From JANQEU01 sp965601455 (lineage in GTDB: Bacteria; Bacteroidota; Bacteroidia; Cytophagales; Cyclobacteriaceae): a stretch of DNA of 64,000 nt. Location of the stretch: assembly GCA_965601455.1 (NCBI GenBank), contig OZ271831.1, positions 4,969,426 to 5,033,425 of the forward strand, in the 5' to 3' direction. Below are positions 42,826 to 53,300 of the stretch, one piece after another. The notes beneath the pieces are model-generated. The model was not told where the DNA came from. It worked only from the letters and a program-made list of their open reading frames with translations, and ran no database searches. Within the stretch, counting starts at the first letter, position 1. Every line of letters starts with the position of its first letter. Both the position numbers and the translations under genes were made by a program.

Positions 42826-45441
42826 ATGAACTTCAACAATTACACGATAAAATCTCAGGAGGTCCTACAAAAGGCAGCGGAGATCGCTTCTGGCAGCGGG
42901 CAGCAGATGATTGAAAATGGTCACCTGATGAAGGCGATCATGATGTCGGATGAAAACCTGGTTAACTTCATTTTAAAGAAGCTTGGGACAACAAGAGCAA
43001 TGATTGATGATAAACTTGAAGAGGTAATAGCTGGTTACCCAAAGGTATCTGGTGGTCAACCCTATCTTTCTAATGAAGCGCATGCCGCATTGCAGAAAGC
43101 AGAGAGTTATCTCAAGGAGTTTGGTGATGAATTTGTTGCGGTAGAACACATTTTGTTAGCTATTACAAACGGCTCGGACAAAGTGGCTCAGGTTTTGAAA
43201 GGGGCGGGATTTGAGCATAAGCTACTGGTACAGGCAATCAAAGAACTTCGTGGAGGAGACAAGGTGACGGACCAAAATGCCGAATCCAAGTATCGGTCAT
43301 TGGATCGATATTCAAGAAACCTTAATGAACAAGCTAAAAAGGGGAAGATAGACCCAGTAATCGGGAGAGACGAAGAAATTCGAAGGGTTCTTCAAATCCT
43401 GGCAAGAAGAACAAAGAATAATCCAATGCTGTTGGGCGAGCCCGGTGTCGGAAAAACAGCAATTGTGGAGGGAATGGCCCAGCGTATAGTTGATGGTGAT
43501 GTTCCTGAAAATCTTAAATCCAAAACAATAATTTCCCTGGATATGGGATTACTGGTGGCGGGCGCTAAATACAAAGGAGAATTTGAAGAGCGTCTAAAAT
43601 CGGTAATCAAGGAAGTGACTGATAGTAATGGGGAGATTATTTTATTCATAGATGAGATTCACACGTTGATCGGTGCAGGAAGTGGTGGTGAAGGTGCGAT
43701 GGACGCAGCAAATCTGCTGAAGCCTGCACTGGCACGTGGTGAATTACATGCAATAGGAGCGACAACACTAAAGGAGTATCAGAAATACATTGAGAAAGAC
43801 AAAGCTTTGGAGCGTCGTTTCCAATCTGTGACGGTAGACGAACCATCTGTGACTGATGCGATCTCAATACTTAGAGGCATCAAAGACAAGTACGAAGTGC
43901 ACCATGGTGTGCAGATCAAAGACGATGCTGTTATAGCTTCTGTGGAACTTTCCAATCGATATATATCCGATCGATTTTTACCGGATAAGGCCATCGATCT
44001 GATGGACGAAGCAGCTTCCAAGTTGCGAATTGAAATAGATTCTTTACCGGAGGAGCTTGACGAACTAAATCGAAAGATTATGCAACTGGAGATTGAGCGG
44101 GAAGCTATTCGCAGGGAAAAGGATAAACCCAAGGAGAGAGAACTCAGCAAAAGCATTGCCGAGCTAGAGGCTGTAAGAAATGACCTGAAGGCGAAGTGGC
44201 AAAATGAAAAAGAAGTTATCCAGTCAATAAGAACTGAGAAGGAAAATATCGATCGCTACAAATCAGAAGCGGAGCAGCTCGAAAGGGCGGGTGAATTTGG
44301 CCAGGTAGCTGAAATCCGTTACGGTAAGATAGTAGAATCTGAAAAGCAGCTGGAAGACCTGAAAAAACAACTGGATACCCTTCAGGGTGGAGATTCATTA
44401 TTAAAAGAAGAAATAGATGCGGAGGATATTGCTGAGGTAGTTGCTAAATGGACTGGAATACCGGTTTCGAAAATGCTTCAAAGTGATCGTGAAAAACTGC
44501 TCTTACTAGAAGAAGAAATTGGTAAGAAAGTAGCAGGTCAGAAAGAAGCTATCGCTGCCGTTTCGGATGCCGTACGAAGAAGTAGAGCAGGATTACATGA
44601 CCCTAAAAGACCTATAGGTTCATTCATTTTTCTTGGGACTACAGGAGTAGGTAAGACTGAGCTGGCTAAGGCATTGGCAGATTACCTGTTTAATGACGAG
44701 AATGCGATGGTTCGAATCGATATGTCAGAATACCAGGAGCGTCATGCAGTTAGTAGGTTGATTGGGGCGCCTCCAGGTTATGTGGGTTATGACGAAGGAG
44801 GTCAACTGACAGAAGCCGTAAGACGAAAACCTTACAGTGTCATTCTGCTCGATGAGATTGAAAAAGCACATCCGGATGTATTCAATATACTACTTCAGGT
44901 ATTGGATGATGGGAGGTTGACGGACAATAAGGGGAGAATTGCCAATTTCAAAAACGCCATTATAATTATGACGACCAACATTGGGTCTGAATTAATTCAG
45001 GAGAGCTTTGGAAAGATGGTACCTGGTAATGAAGACTTAATTATTGAAGAAGCGAAAAATCAGGTTTTTGAATTATTAAGAAGATCCGTTCGACCAGAGT
45101 TCTTGAATAGGATTGATGAAACAATCATGTTCCAGCCACTTTCTGAGGAGGATCTTATAAAAGTTGTCCATATTCAATTCTCTCTAATTCGGGACCGATT
45201 GAAAGAGTCAGGGATCAAAATCGAGGCGGATGATCAAGTACTTAAGAGGTTAGCACAACTTGGTTTTGACCCTCAATTTGGTGCCAGACCCTTGAAGCGA
45301 GTATTACAACGTGAGATTCTTAATGAACTCTCGAAACAAATACTTGCCGGGAAGGTGGTTAAAGACAGTGTCATTGGAATCACATTGAATGACGAAGATC
45401 AGATTGAATTTATGAATCTGGATAACATTAGTGTCGGGTAG
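42826..45441 (+). CDS. clpB: ATP-dependent chaperone ClpB
   Basis: 871 residues from the ATG at 42826, which is preceded by GAGGAG and gives the normal N-terminus (MNFNNYTIKSQEVL). A TTG 33 bases upstream extends the frame but adds nothing conserved. It has the Clp N domain, then the first AAA+ module (Walker A GEPGVGKT near 204, Walker B LFIDEIHT), a long coiled-coil middle domain (about 410-530), and the second module (Walker A GTTGVGKTE near 603). ClpB rescues aggregated proteins with DnaK. It carries its own terminator. Confidence 0.98.
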   Translation: MNFNNYTIKSQEVLQKAAEIASGSGQQMIENGHLMKAIMMSDENLVNFILKKLGTTRAMIDDKLEEVIAGYPKVSGGQPYLSNEAHAALQKAESYLKEFGDEFVAVEHILLAITNGSDKVAQVLKGAGFEHKLLVQAIKELRGGDKVTDQNAESKYRSLDRYSRNLNEQAKKGKIDPVIGRDEEIRRVLQILARRTKNNPMLLGEPGVGKTAIVEGMAQRIVDGDVPENLKSKTIISLDMGLLVAGAKYKGEFEERLKSVIKEVTDSNGEIILFIDEIHTLIGAGSGGEGAMDAANLLKPALARGELHAIGATTLKEYQKYIEKDKALERRFQSVTVDEPSVTDAISILRGIKDKYEVHHGVQIKDDAVIASVELSNRYISDRFLPDKAIDLMDEAASKLRIEIDSLPEELDELNRKIMQLEIEREAIRREKDKPKERELSKSIAELEAVRNDLKAKWQNEKEVIQSIRTEKENIDRYKSEAEQLERAGEFGQVAEIRYGKIVESEKQLEDLKKQLDTLQGGDSLLKEEIDAEDIAEVVAKWTGIPVSKMLQSDREKLLLLEEEIGKKVAGQKEAIAAVSDAVRRSRAGLHDPKRPIGSFIFLGTTGVGKTELAKALADYLFNDENAMVRIDMSEYQERHAVSRLIGAPPGYVGYDEGGQLTEAVRRKPYSVILLDEIEKAHPDVFNILLQVLDDGRLTDNKGRIANFKNAIIIMTTNIGSELIQESFGKMVPGNEDLIIEEAKNQVFELLRRSVRPEFLNRIDETIMFQPLSEEDLIKVVHIQFSLIRDRLKESGIKIEADDQVLKRLAQLGFDPQFGARPLKRVLQREILNELSKQILAGKVVKDSVIGITLNDEDQIEFMNLDNISVG

Positions 45442-45462
45442 TAGAAATTCATTTCAATGAAT

Positions 45463-45497
45463 AAACCCCTTGAATTTCAAGGGGTTTTCTGTTTTTA
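45463..45497 (+). terminator. Intrinsic terminator of clpB
   Basis: AAACCCCTTG and CAAGGGGTTT form a 10-bp stem around 5 bases, followed by TTTTCTGTTTTT. It starts 21 bases after the clpB stop and lies before the convergent MATE gene. Confidence 0.9.
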
Positions 45498-45512
45498 ATG
45501 TTTAAATGAAAC

Positions 45513-46820
45513 TTAAAAACGGATCTTTTGGACCTTGTTCCTAAACCGAACAAAGTGTAAAATGGCGGCTACAGTCAACCCTACTGATAACGAATACCAG
45601 ACCCCTTTTACTCCCAGGTCAAAAGTGAAACCCAAAAGATAAGACCCGGGAATTGCCAATAACCAGTATGCGAAGAAAGTAACAAGAGTGGGAACTTTAA
45701 CATCTGTTAAACCGCGAAGGACTCCGAGACCCACTGCTTGCAGTCCATCAGATATCTGAAAGGCCGCAGCGATGATCAAAAGGGAGGCTGCTAAAGCTTG
45801 CACCTGCTCGTCTTCCACGTATAAAGGAGTTAATTGATATCGGAAAAGAATGAAACATAGACCACAAAAGCCCATGAAAACCGCCACCATCACCATACTA
45901 CTATATCCGGCAATTTTCAGATTACGCAGATCTTTTTGGCCCATTTGATTTCCAATTCTAATTGTAGACGCGGCGGCAATACCTGTTGCTGCCATATAGG
46001 TGACAGCTGCCATGTTGAGGGCAATCTGATGTGCAGCCAAAGCCTCGGCAGAGATCCATCCGACCATGATTGCAGCGGTAGCAAAAGCACCTATTTCAAA
46101 TACGTACTGCATTCCTGACGGAATCCCAATTCTCAGCATGGTTCGGATGTGCTGCCATTCTACATTTAAATGAATTCCTTTCCACTTGTTGTAAGAAAGG
46201 GCCATCATTAGACCAGCCATAAAAAATCGTGCAATCAAAGTTGCGTACCCCGCACCGATCAATCCCATAGCAGGGAATCCTAGTTTACCGAAAATAAAAA
46301 CGTAGTTTAATGCAACATTTAAAAGGTTGGCAGTAATCGAAACCACCATTGGATTAAATGTGTTGGAAAGCCCCTCAGAAAACTGCCGGAACGTTTGAAA
46401 AATCATCAAGGGGACCAGGCTGAACGAAACAATTATGAGATAAGGCCGAGCAGCTTCAACTACTTCAGGTTCCTGACCGAAATATTCTAGAAAAGGGACT
46501 ACCGCCAACACAGCCAGGAAGAGGATTACTCCAAGGACGGTATTTAATGTCGCACTATTTTGTAGATAAGTCAGCAGCTTAGGCCGGTTATCTGGAGAAG
46601 TTGCGGCAATTAAGGGTGTTAACCCATAGCTCACACCAATGCCAAATAGCATCATGACATGATAGATAGTTCCTGCGAATGTTGCACCAGCCAAAGGAAT
46701 CACTCCAACACGACCAACCATAGCAGTATCTGCCACATTCACCATGATGTGACCCAATTGTCCAATCATAACCGGGTAGGCAAGTACGATGTTTCTCCTC
46801 AGGTGTTCCTTTAACGTCAT
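45513..46820 (-). CDS. MATE-family efflux transporter
   Basis: 435 residues with 12 predicted membrane helices in two MATE halves (NorM/DinF type). The first half begins VMIGQLGHIMVNVADTAMVGRVG, a typical MATE opening, and GIPSGMQYVFEIGAFATAAIMVG is the matching start of the second half. These transporters export cationic drugs or metabolites in exchange for Na+ or H+. The specific substrate is unknown. It is probably a single gene, flanked by the clpB terminator and the ABC permease. Confidence 0.93.
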   Translation of the reverse strand: MTLKEHLRRNIVLAYPVMIGQLGHIMVNVADTAMVGRVGVIPLAGATFAGTIYHVMMLFGIGVSYGLTPLIAATSPDNRPKLLTYLQNSATLNTVLGVILFLAVLAVVPFLEYFGQEPEVVEAARPYLIIVSFSLVPLMIFQTFRQFSEGLSNTFNPMVVSITANLLNVALNYVFIFGKLGFPAMGLIGAGYATLIARFFMAGLMMALSYNKWKGIHLNVEWQHIRTMLRIGIPSGMQYVFEIGAFATAAIMVGWISAEALAAHQIALNMAAVTYMAATGIAAASTIRIGNQMGQKDLRNLKIAGYSSMVMVAVFMGFCGLCFILFRYQLTPLYVEDEQVQALAASLLIIAAAFQISDGLQAVGLGVLRGLTDVKVPTLVTFFAYWLLAIPGSYLLGFTFDLGVKGVWYSLSVGLTVAAILHFVRFRNKVQKIRF

Positions 46821-46865
46821 CCAATTTTCGGTCGAGGACGCAAAGGTGCAACTTGCCCCTGAGAA

Positions 46866-49256
46866 CTACTCAGTTCTTAGGGCATCAATTGGATTTCGAA
46901 GAGCAGCTTTTATCGATTGAAGACTGATGGTTCCCAGGGCTACACCGAAGGTGAACACACCTGCAACTACAAACAACCACCATTCAAGTGTAATCCGATA
47001 AGCAAACTGGTCTAACCAATCATTCATCAAGTAGACCACTACCGGTATCGAGATCATAAATGAAACGAAAAGTAGTGTCAGGAAGGATTGGTACTGCAAC
47101 CACACCACCTGTCTAATTGAAGCACCCATTACTTTTCTTATTCCAATCTCACGGGTTTTTTGATCTGCAACGAAATTTGCTAAACCAAACAATCCCAAAG
47201 CTCCGATGAATAGAGCCAATGCTGCAAAGGTGACTATCAATTGACTCAATTTCTTTTCTTCTACATAGGCCTTTTCGAAATCAGCATCCAAAAAATGATA
47301 CCTCGGCGACCAGTCAGGAATCACTTTATACCATGAACTTTCTATGGTGGAAAGTACCTGATCGTAGTTTCCAGGTTGAATACGAATTAATACTTTATCA
47401 AACCATGATTCGTGGTAGGTCATGATCAAAGGAGAAATTTCCTCATGGAGAGATGCAGTATGGAAGTCTTCAACAACCCCGGTGATTATCACTTCCTTTA
47501 AACCCTCCTGTAATGAAAGCGGTTTTCCAATTGGGTCTTGTATTCCAAAGTACTTCACTGCTGCTTCGTTAATTAAGACTCCTGAGGATTCATCAGCTTG
47601 ACGTCCATCGAGATCACGACCTTCTTTTATGGTTAATTTCATGGTTTCTACAAAATCGTGGTCGATAGCTATCAGGGAAACTAGTTCATGAAGATCGGAA
47701 TGCTCTCCTTTTCCATCTACCCACCAGCTATTCAAACTAGTTGGGGGTGTATCTGAAGTTGCTGAAATATCGATAACAAAGCTTTGGTCTTTCAGTTCTT
47801 GAATAAGGGGATCAATGTCTGTTCGAATGTGTTTATTATATAAGTCGAGAATGATAAGATGCTCTTTGTCGTAACCTAAAGGTTTCGATTTGGCATACTC
47901 CAGCTGATAGAAAATTGTAAGGCTGGCTACAACCAGGGAAATGGATATTGAAAATTGAATAACAATCAGACTTTTCCGTAGTGAGTTGGCCAATTTGGAG
48001 TTTCCAACGCTTGTATTGCCTTTCAAGACATTTACCGGTCGAAATGAAGAAAGTAAGAAGGCCGGAAAACTTCCAGCCATGATTCCCACGGATAACAAGA
48101 GCAGGATTATTAAGACAATGGCCGTCGGAGAAAATAAAATGCCAAGATCAATAGTTCGACTACTAAATTCATTGAAAGTAGGGACCACCAAATAGCACAA
48201 GCCGATTGCTACGGTAAAGGCAATTAGAGTGATAAATAGTGATTCTCCCAAAAACTGAAGGACGAGAACTCCTCGTCGGGCACCAACTACTTTTCTTAAT
48301 CCCACTTCCTTCGCTCTCCATGAAGCTCTTGCTGTAGAAAGATTGATGAAGTTGAAGCACGCTATTATAAGAATTAGAATGCCAATGGCTGTAAATACCT
48401 GAACATATAGCTTATTTCCTGTAGGTATTATTTCGCCTTCCAGCTTAGAGTTTAAGTAGATATCCCCAACCGGTTGTGAAAAGAACTTTACATTTAATGA
48501 GGAAAGAACCTCCGGCCCAAATTCGTAAGCGATTTGGTTTGCTTCCGCATCAAGCCTCTCCATGGAGGTATGATCCTTTGTTCTTACGTATGTGTATGTC
48601 CAGATATTTCCCCAGTGGTCGAACATGTTTTGGCTGTACCAACCTTTTGTGGAGGCCATAGATACCAGAAGATCAAACTGGATGTGGGAGTTTTTAGGCC
48701 AGTCCTCAATGACTCCGACTACCTGGAACGACCGTTCTCCTCTGTTCATTGTAAGCACCTCATTAATTGGATTGGAGTCTCCGAAGTATTTTTCTGCAGT
48801 GCTTTTTGTTAGAATGATCTGATTGGGGCTTTGTAATGCAGTTGATTTATTTCCAGAAATAAAATCAGCATCAAAGACACTGAAAAACTCATTATCGGCA
48901 AATAATCCCTGGTGTTCTTCAAATTCCCGATCTAAACTCTCGGTGGAAAGGTATCCTCTGAAACGACCTAAACGAGTGACCCCTTTGATGTCCATGTTTT
49001 CGCGCATTAAGTCCGCAAAAGAATAATTGATTGTAGCATGAGCAGCATACTGATCACCAATGGTCATCTCTCTCACAATTCTGAAAATGTTATCCTGGTC
49101 CTTGTGAAAGTCATCAAAAGATTTTTCGTACCGAACGAATAGAAAAATGATGATGCATGAGGCAAGACCAATGGCAAGGCCGAGGATATTGATGGTTGAA
49201 TAGACTTTACGCTGAAGCAGATTGCGCAGGGAGATTTTTAGGATATTTCGAAGCAT
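46866..49256 (-). CDS. MacB/FtsX-type ABC transporter permease
   Basis: 796 residues from the ATG at 49256, chosen because MLRNILKISLRNLLQRKVYS is the standard start of this Bacteroidota family. Structure: a first membrane helix, MacB periplasmic core domain (about 60-240), three FtsX helices, a second helix-plus-core unit (about 420-640) and three more helices with QKTREIGIRKVMGAS near the end. No ATPase gene is adjacent, which is common for these duplicated permeases. They are thought to drive lipoprotein or peptide export together with a separate ATPase. A second, larger paralogue lies at 56651. Confidence 0.88.
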   Translation of the reverse strand: MLRNILKISLRNLLQRKVYSTINILGLAIGLASCIIIFLFVRYEKSFDDFHKDQDNIFRIVREMTIGDQYAAHATINYSFADLMRENMDIKGVTRLGRFRGYLSTESLDREFEEHQGLFADNEFFSVFDADFISGNKSTALQSPNQIILTKSTAEKYFGDSNPINEVLTMNRGERSFQVVGVIEDWPKNSHIQFDLLVSMASTKGWYSQNMFDHWGNIWTYTYVRTKDHTSMERLDAEANQIAYEFGPEVLSSLNVKFFSQPVGDIYLNSKLEGEIIPTGNKLYVQVFTAIGILILIIACFNFINLSTARASWRAKEVGLRKVVGARRGVLVLQFLGESLFITLIAFTVAIGLCYLVVPTFNEFSSRTIDLGILFSPTAIVLIILLLLSVGIMAGSFPAFLLSSFRPVNVLKGNTSVGNSKLANSLRKSLIVIQFSISISLVVASLTIFYQLEYAKSKPLGYDKEHLIILDLYNKHIRTDIDPLIQELKDQSFVIDISATSDTPPTSLNSWWVDGKGEHSDLHELVSLIAIDHDFVETMKLTIKEGRDLDGRQADESSGVLINEAAVKYFGIQDPIGKPLSLQEGLKEVIITGVVEDFHTASLHEEISPLIMTYHESWFDKVLIRIQPGNYDQVLSTIESSWYKVIPDWSPRYHFLDADFEKAYVEEKKLSQLIVTFAALALFIGALGLFGLANFVADQKTREIGIRKVMGASIRQVVWLQYQSFLTLLFVSFMISIPVVVYLMNDWLDQFAYRITLEWWLFVVAGVFTFGVALGTISLQSIKAALRNPIDALRTE

Positions 49257-49317
49257 GGCAATGGAGTTTACCTCCATAAGAGAGTTCAAAACAGCCAAAG
49301 GTTGCAGGAAATAGTAA

Positions 49318-49866
49318 TTAAATATTGCGAACCCTGGCTAGTTTAAAAATCCCTGCAAGGCTGATACTATCTGTAATGGCCCCCTCAATGGCCATATCCA
49401 ACACTTCATTAAATGGCAACTTTCTGATAACTAAATCTTCCGTTTCTTCAAACTCAGGTTCACCGTGTTCAAGCTGTTCGGCTAGAAATACAAAACCCAA
49501 TTCATCAGTGACGGAATTGGATGTATGTATACGTAATATTTCAGTCCATTTGGAGGCCTTTAAACCCGTTTCTTCTTTCAATTCTCGTTTGGCTGATTCC
49601 AGAATATTGATGTTCTTCAATCCACCCCCCATTGGAATTTCCCATGAATACTCATTTAGTGGATATCTCCATTGACCAACGAGCCATGTGTTGTCCTTTT
49701 CATCTATTGGAATGATCCCTAAAGCATAATTTTTGAAATGAACCGTACTATAATGACTAATACCGCCTCCAGGATTTATAACCTTGTCTTCATGCAAAGT
49801 GATCCAGGGGTTATCATAGATTTCTTTGGAATCCTGTTTTTTCCAGGGGTTGTCAGGGATTTTCAT
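49318..49866 (-). CDS. Nudix hydrolase
   Basis: 182 residues, similar in layout to ADP-ribose/nucleotide-sugar Nudix hydrolases. The Nudix box reads GGGLKNINILESAKRELKEETG: the REL-KEETG half is complete, but the glutamate eight residues before the Arg is replaced by isoleucine. The metal-binding glutamates of the last part remain, so activity is plausible. It sits between the ABC permease and a divergent lipoprotein gene. Substrate unknown. Confidence 0.88.
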   Translation of the reverse strand: MKIPDNPWKKQDSKEIYDNPWITLHEDKVINPGGGISHYSTVHFKNYALGIIPIDEKDNTWLVGQWRYPLNEYSWEIPMGGGLKNINILESAKRELKEETGLKASKWTEILRIHTSNSVTDELGFVFLAEQLEHGEPEFEETEDLVIRKLPFNEVLDMAIEGAITDSISLAGIFKLARVRNI

Positions 49867-49909
49867 CGGATGAGCTCAGTTTGATCTGCTAAATACTTAA
49901 TTTCAATCG

Positions 49910-50314
49910 ATGTTACGTCGGTGTTCAAGTGTATTTTTTATCCTTCTGGTGATAATCGTTGTTGGATGCAGATCTCAAAGTCAGCATAAGACAAATAACT
50001 TCAGTGTTGTAGTGGAATCTATTTTGGGATCAAATTACGAGATCATTCAAAATGGAAATGGAAAATATGCGTTGTGTATTACATCATCTGGGGAAAAAGT
50101 AAGGTCCAAGGCGATACAATTTGTTATTTTAGAGTACGAGTCTGGAAGGCAGCTTACAAGCGTCCATGAAATAGTAGGTAAGGTTACATGGCACGATGAA
50201 AGACATGTTTTTGTTTCCAGACAACCCTCTTTCATTAAAGAAAGAGATCAAGCATTGATTGAGGAATACTATCTGGATGTTGAATCGGGTAAAAGGAAGG
50301 AGTCTATCTATTAA
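49910..50314 (+). CDS. Small lipoprotein of unknown function
   Basis: 134 residues. A signal with lipobox VVGC places the lipidated cysteine at about residue 20. The mature part is short, mixed alpha/beta and ends with the start of the next gene overlapping it. No family is recognised. Its coding region overlaps the ATG of the giant BNR protein at 50277 by 38 bases, suggesting translational coupling and a shared job at the envelope. Confidence 0.65.
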   Translation: MLRRCSSVFFILLVIIVVGCRSQSQHKTNNFSVVVESILGSNYEIIQNGNGKYALCITSSGEKVRSKAIQFVILEYESGRQLTSVHEIVGKVTWHDERHVFVSRQPSFIKERDQALIEEYYLDVESGKRKESIY

Positions 50315-53300
50315 GGTAGGACTAGGTTTTTTATCAGCGCTGCTGTTAATACTTGCGATTGGATTATCGACGAATCCAATCGGAAGTCAAGATCCAGTCG
50401 CTGACGGATATGATGAGCAGAAGCCGGCAAAGCATTGGGATACACCAAGAGACCGATTTTCCGTTATGCCGTCTGCATTGGGAGAGTGGCAGAAACGGAT
50501 CAGGACCCCAGATGACCTGGAAGAGCCATCGTATTCTGAAAACTACCTGATAGAGGCTTATCGTAACAGTAAACAGTCAATTTCGAATTTAAGGACTCAG
50601 GAGCTGGTCTTCGTAGAGAGGGGTCCGGGAAATATCTCTGGTAGAACCCGAGCGCTACTGATTCTGGCAACCGATGAATCGAAGAATACCTGGTTAGCCG
50701 GAGCAGCTTCCGGTGGAATCTGGAAAACCACCGATGGAGGATTATCCTGGTCGGAGAAAAGCCTTGATCTTCCAAATCTCGCCATTAGCTCATTGGCTTA
50801 TTCACCGTTATCGCCCGATACCATTTACGCTGGTACAGGAGAACCGTTTTGTGGCTTTCCCTCAGTTGATGGGAACGGGGTATTGAAGTCGGTTGATGCC
50901 GGTGAAACATGGGCGCAGGTGTTGGATCCGGTTACCTTTCCCGCACTCAAAAACATAAGTAGGGTCATTGTAGACCCCAATAATCCGAACATTGTCCTCG
51001 TTTCAGGAGAAAACAGTTTTTACAGCACTGGATTGAATTCTGTCATTTATAAAACAACGGATGGAGGACAATCTTGGGTTCCAAAGTTTCAATCGACCAA
51101 CCATCGCATTCAACAAATTGTGTTTGACCCATCGAATTTTTCCATTCAGTATGCCGCGTTAAACGGGTTTGGGGTAATCAAATCCACTGACGCTGGTGAA
51201 ACTTGGGTGGAGGCGACTAATGGATTAGATATTGGAGGAAGGATTGAAATAGGAGTTTCCCCTGTCAGAACCAGCAGACTATGGGCTTCCGTTGAAGGCA
51301 ATCTCTCGGGTACTGGTTCGGATCTATATGTAAGCGACGATTCGGGTCAAAATTGGCGATTGGTGGTGTCATCCGGATCCGAGGACAACATTGATTTCCT
51401 CGAAGGTCAAGGCTGCTACGACAACACGGTTCTGGCCCATCCTTTTGACGATAATATTGTGTACGTGGGTGGGGTTGACCTATATAAGTTTACTCTCACA
51501 GGCGATGAAGGTCCTCAAGTGCAATTGGTAGATATGGAAGAAAACGGAACCGGTGTTTTTATGGACTTTGTCAATTTCGGCGCTACTTATAACGATGGTA
51601 AGCTTGATGCCGGTAACGCGGATAGCCTTATTAATGTTGAAATACGATTTGGGCAAGGTACACAAAAGGCACATCGTTTTACCGTGAACCAACGAGGGTC
51701 TGGTGTCCCCGATAATGAATATCTGTACCTTGATTATGTAGATGTACCTTTTCAGGTTTGGAACACCGAAACGAATACACAGTTGATGGCCTCATTTCGA
51801 GACCAGGCGGAGGATGGATCCTGGAATCTCACTGCACAAAACACCGATGGGGATCCATCCACACACTCACGGGAATACGTATATGTTCATCTCCAGCAAT
51901 ATGCAGACAGTGCCAATGCCTCGATAGCAGTAGCAGGTGGGCAGGAGTTTCAGCAGCTATATACCATATGGCCTGTACTTATTGGTGATTCTTTCAATCC
52001 TACAGAACTACCGGAATCTAGTATTCGTGTATTAGTTAGTACGATTACAACCAGTACCAGGAATAATTTTCAGATTTCAGATTCAAGAAATATAACTTCT
52101 GAAAGTATTAATGCGAATACACAGGAACCAGAGCGAGTAGACGACGGGATACATCCGGATCATCATTTACTTGTGGCGTTGTTAGATTCCGGAGAATCAG
52201 AGTTTCGGATTTTAAGTACCAATGACGGTGGGGTCTATTTGAGTAAAAAGTCTTCAGAACCCGGGACCATGGATGAAGCATTTGAATACCGCAGTTTTGG
52301 TTACAATACCACTCAATTTTATGCCGCTGATAAAGCCCCAGGTTCCCATAGGTATGTGGGGGGGATGCAGGATAATGGAAGCCAGATATCTCCAGCAAGT
52401 GAAAGTGCCAACGATTCAAGTCGATATTTGTTTGCCAACAGTGGAGATGGGTTTGAGGTCATTTGGAATAAGAGAGAGCCAAATTGGATCATCACAAGCG
52501 CTCAAAATAATGGGTTCAAACGTTCATTGGACGGAGGAAATACCTGGATATCAGCGGAGTTTTCTGATGAAGGACCTTTTTATTCGAAAATATCAAACTC
52601 CACTTCTAAACCAGATAAAGTGTATTCAATTGCAAATAGGGGAGTTTGGATTTCTACAGATTTTGCTTCGAATTGGGAGGTAACTGAAATCGAAAATCCT
52701 TTATGGAATCTAGATAATTTCTCTCCATATGTAGAGGTTTCACCTGTCAATGACGAAATCGTTTGGGCAGGTTCCGGTCTTTCAGAGGGAAACAGGCTTT
52801 TTGTATCGAACGATGCCGGGCAAACATTCAATCCGGTCGAGACATACGTTGGAGAGACTCTCGGGAGTATATCAGGACTGACTCTTGATCCAATTGATGA
52901 AAACACAGCTTATGCCATTTTTTCATTTGCCGGAAGACCAAAAATTCTAAAGACCACTGACCTTGGACAAACATGGGAGGACATTTCAGGATTTGAAGGA
53001 AATGAAGTGAGTGATAGAGGATTCCCGGACGTGGCGGTATTCTCCTTATTAGTATTCAATTACGATCCAAATATTATGTGGGCCGGAACGGAAATAGGTT
53101 TATTTGAGTCTCTGGACGGCGGTCAATCCTGGGCATTTCTACAATCCAATTTACCTTCTGTTGCCATTTTCGATTTCAAAATTGTAGATGACCAGGTGGT
53201 GCTGGCAACTTTTGGTAGGGGAATTTGGAGTGTCACCATACCAGAAGTTGAACAGGAAATTGTTTTTTCACCATTTCTGGGCAGAGTTACCATTGATCCC

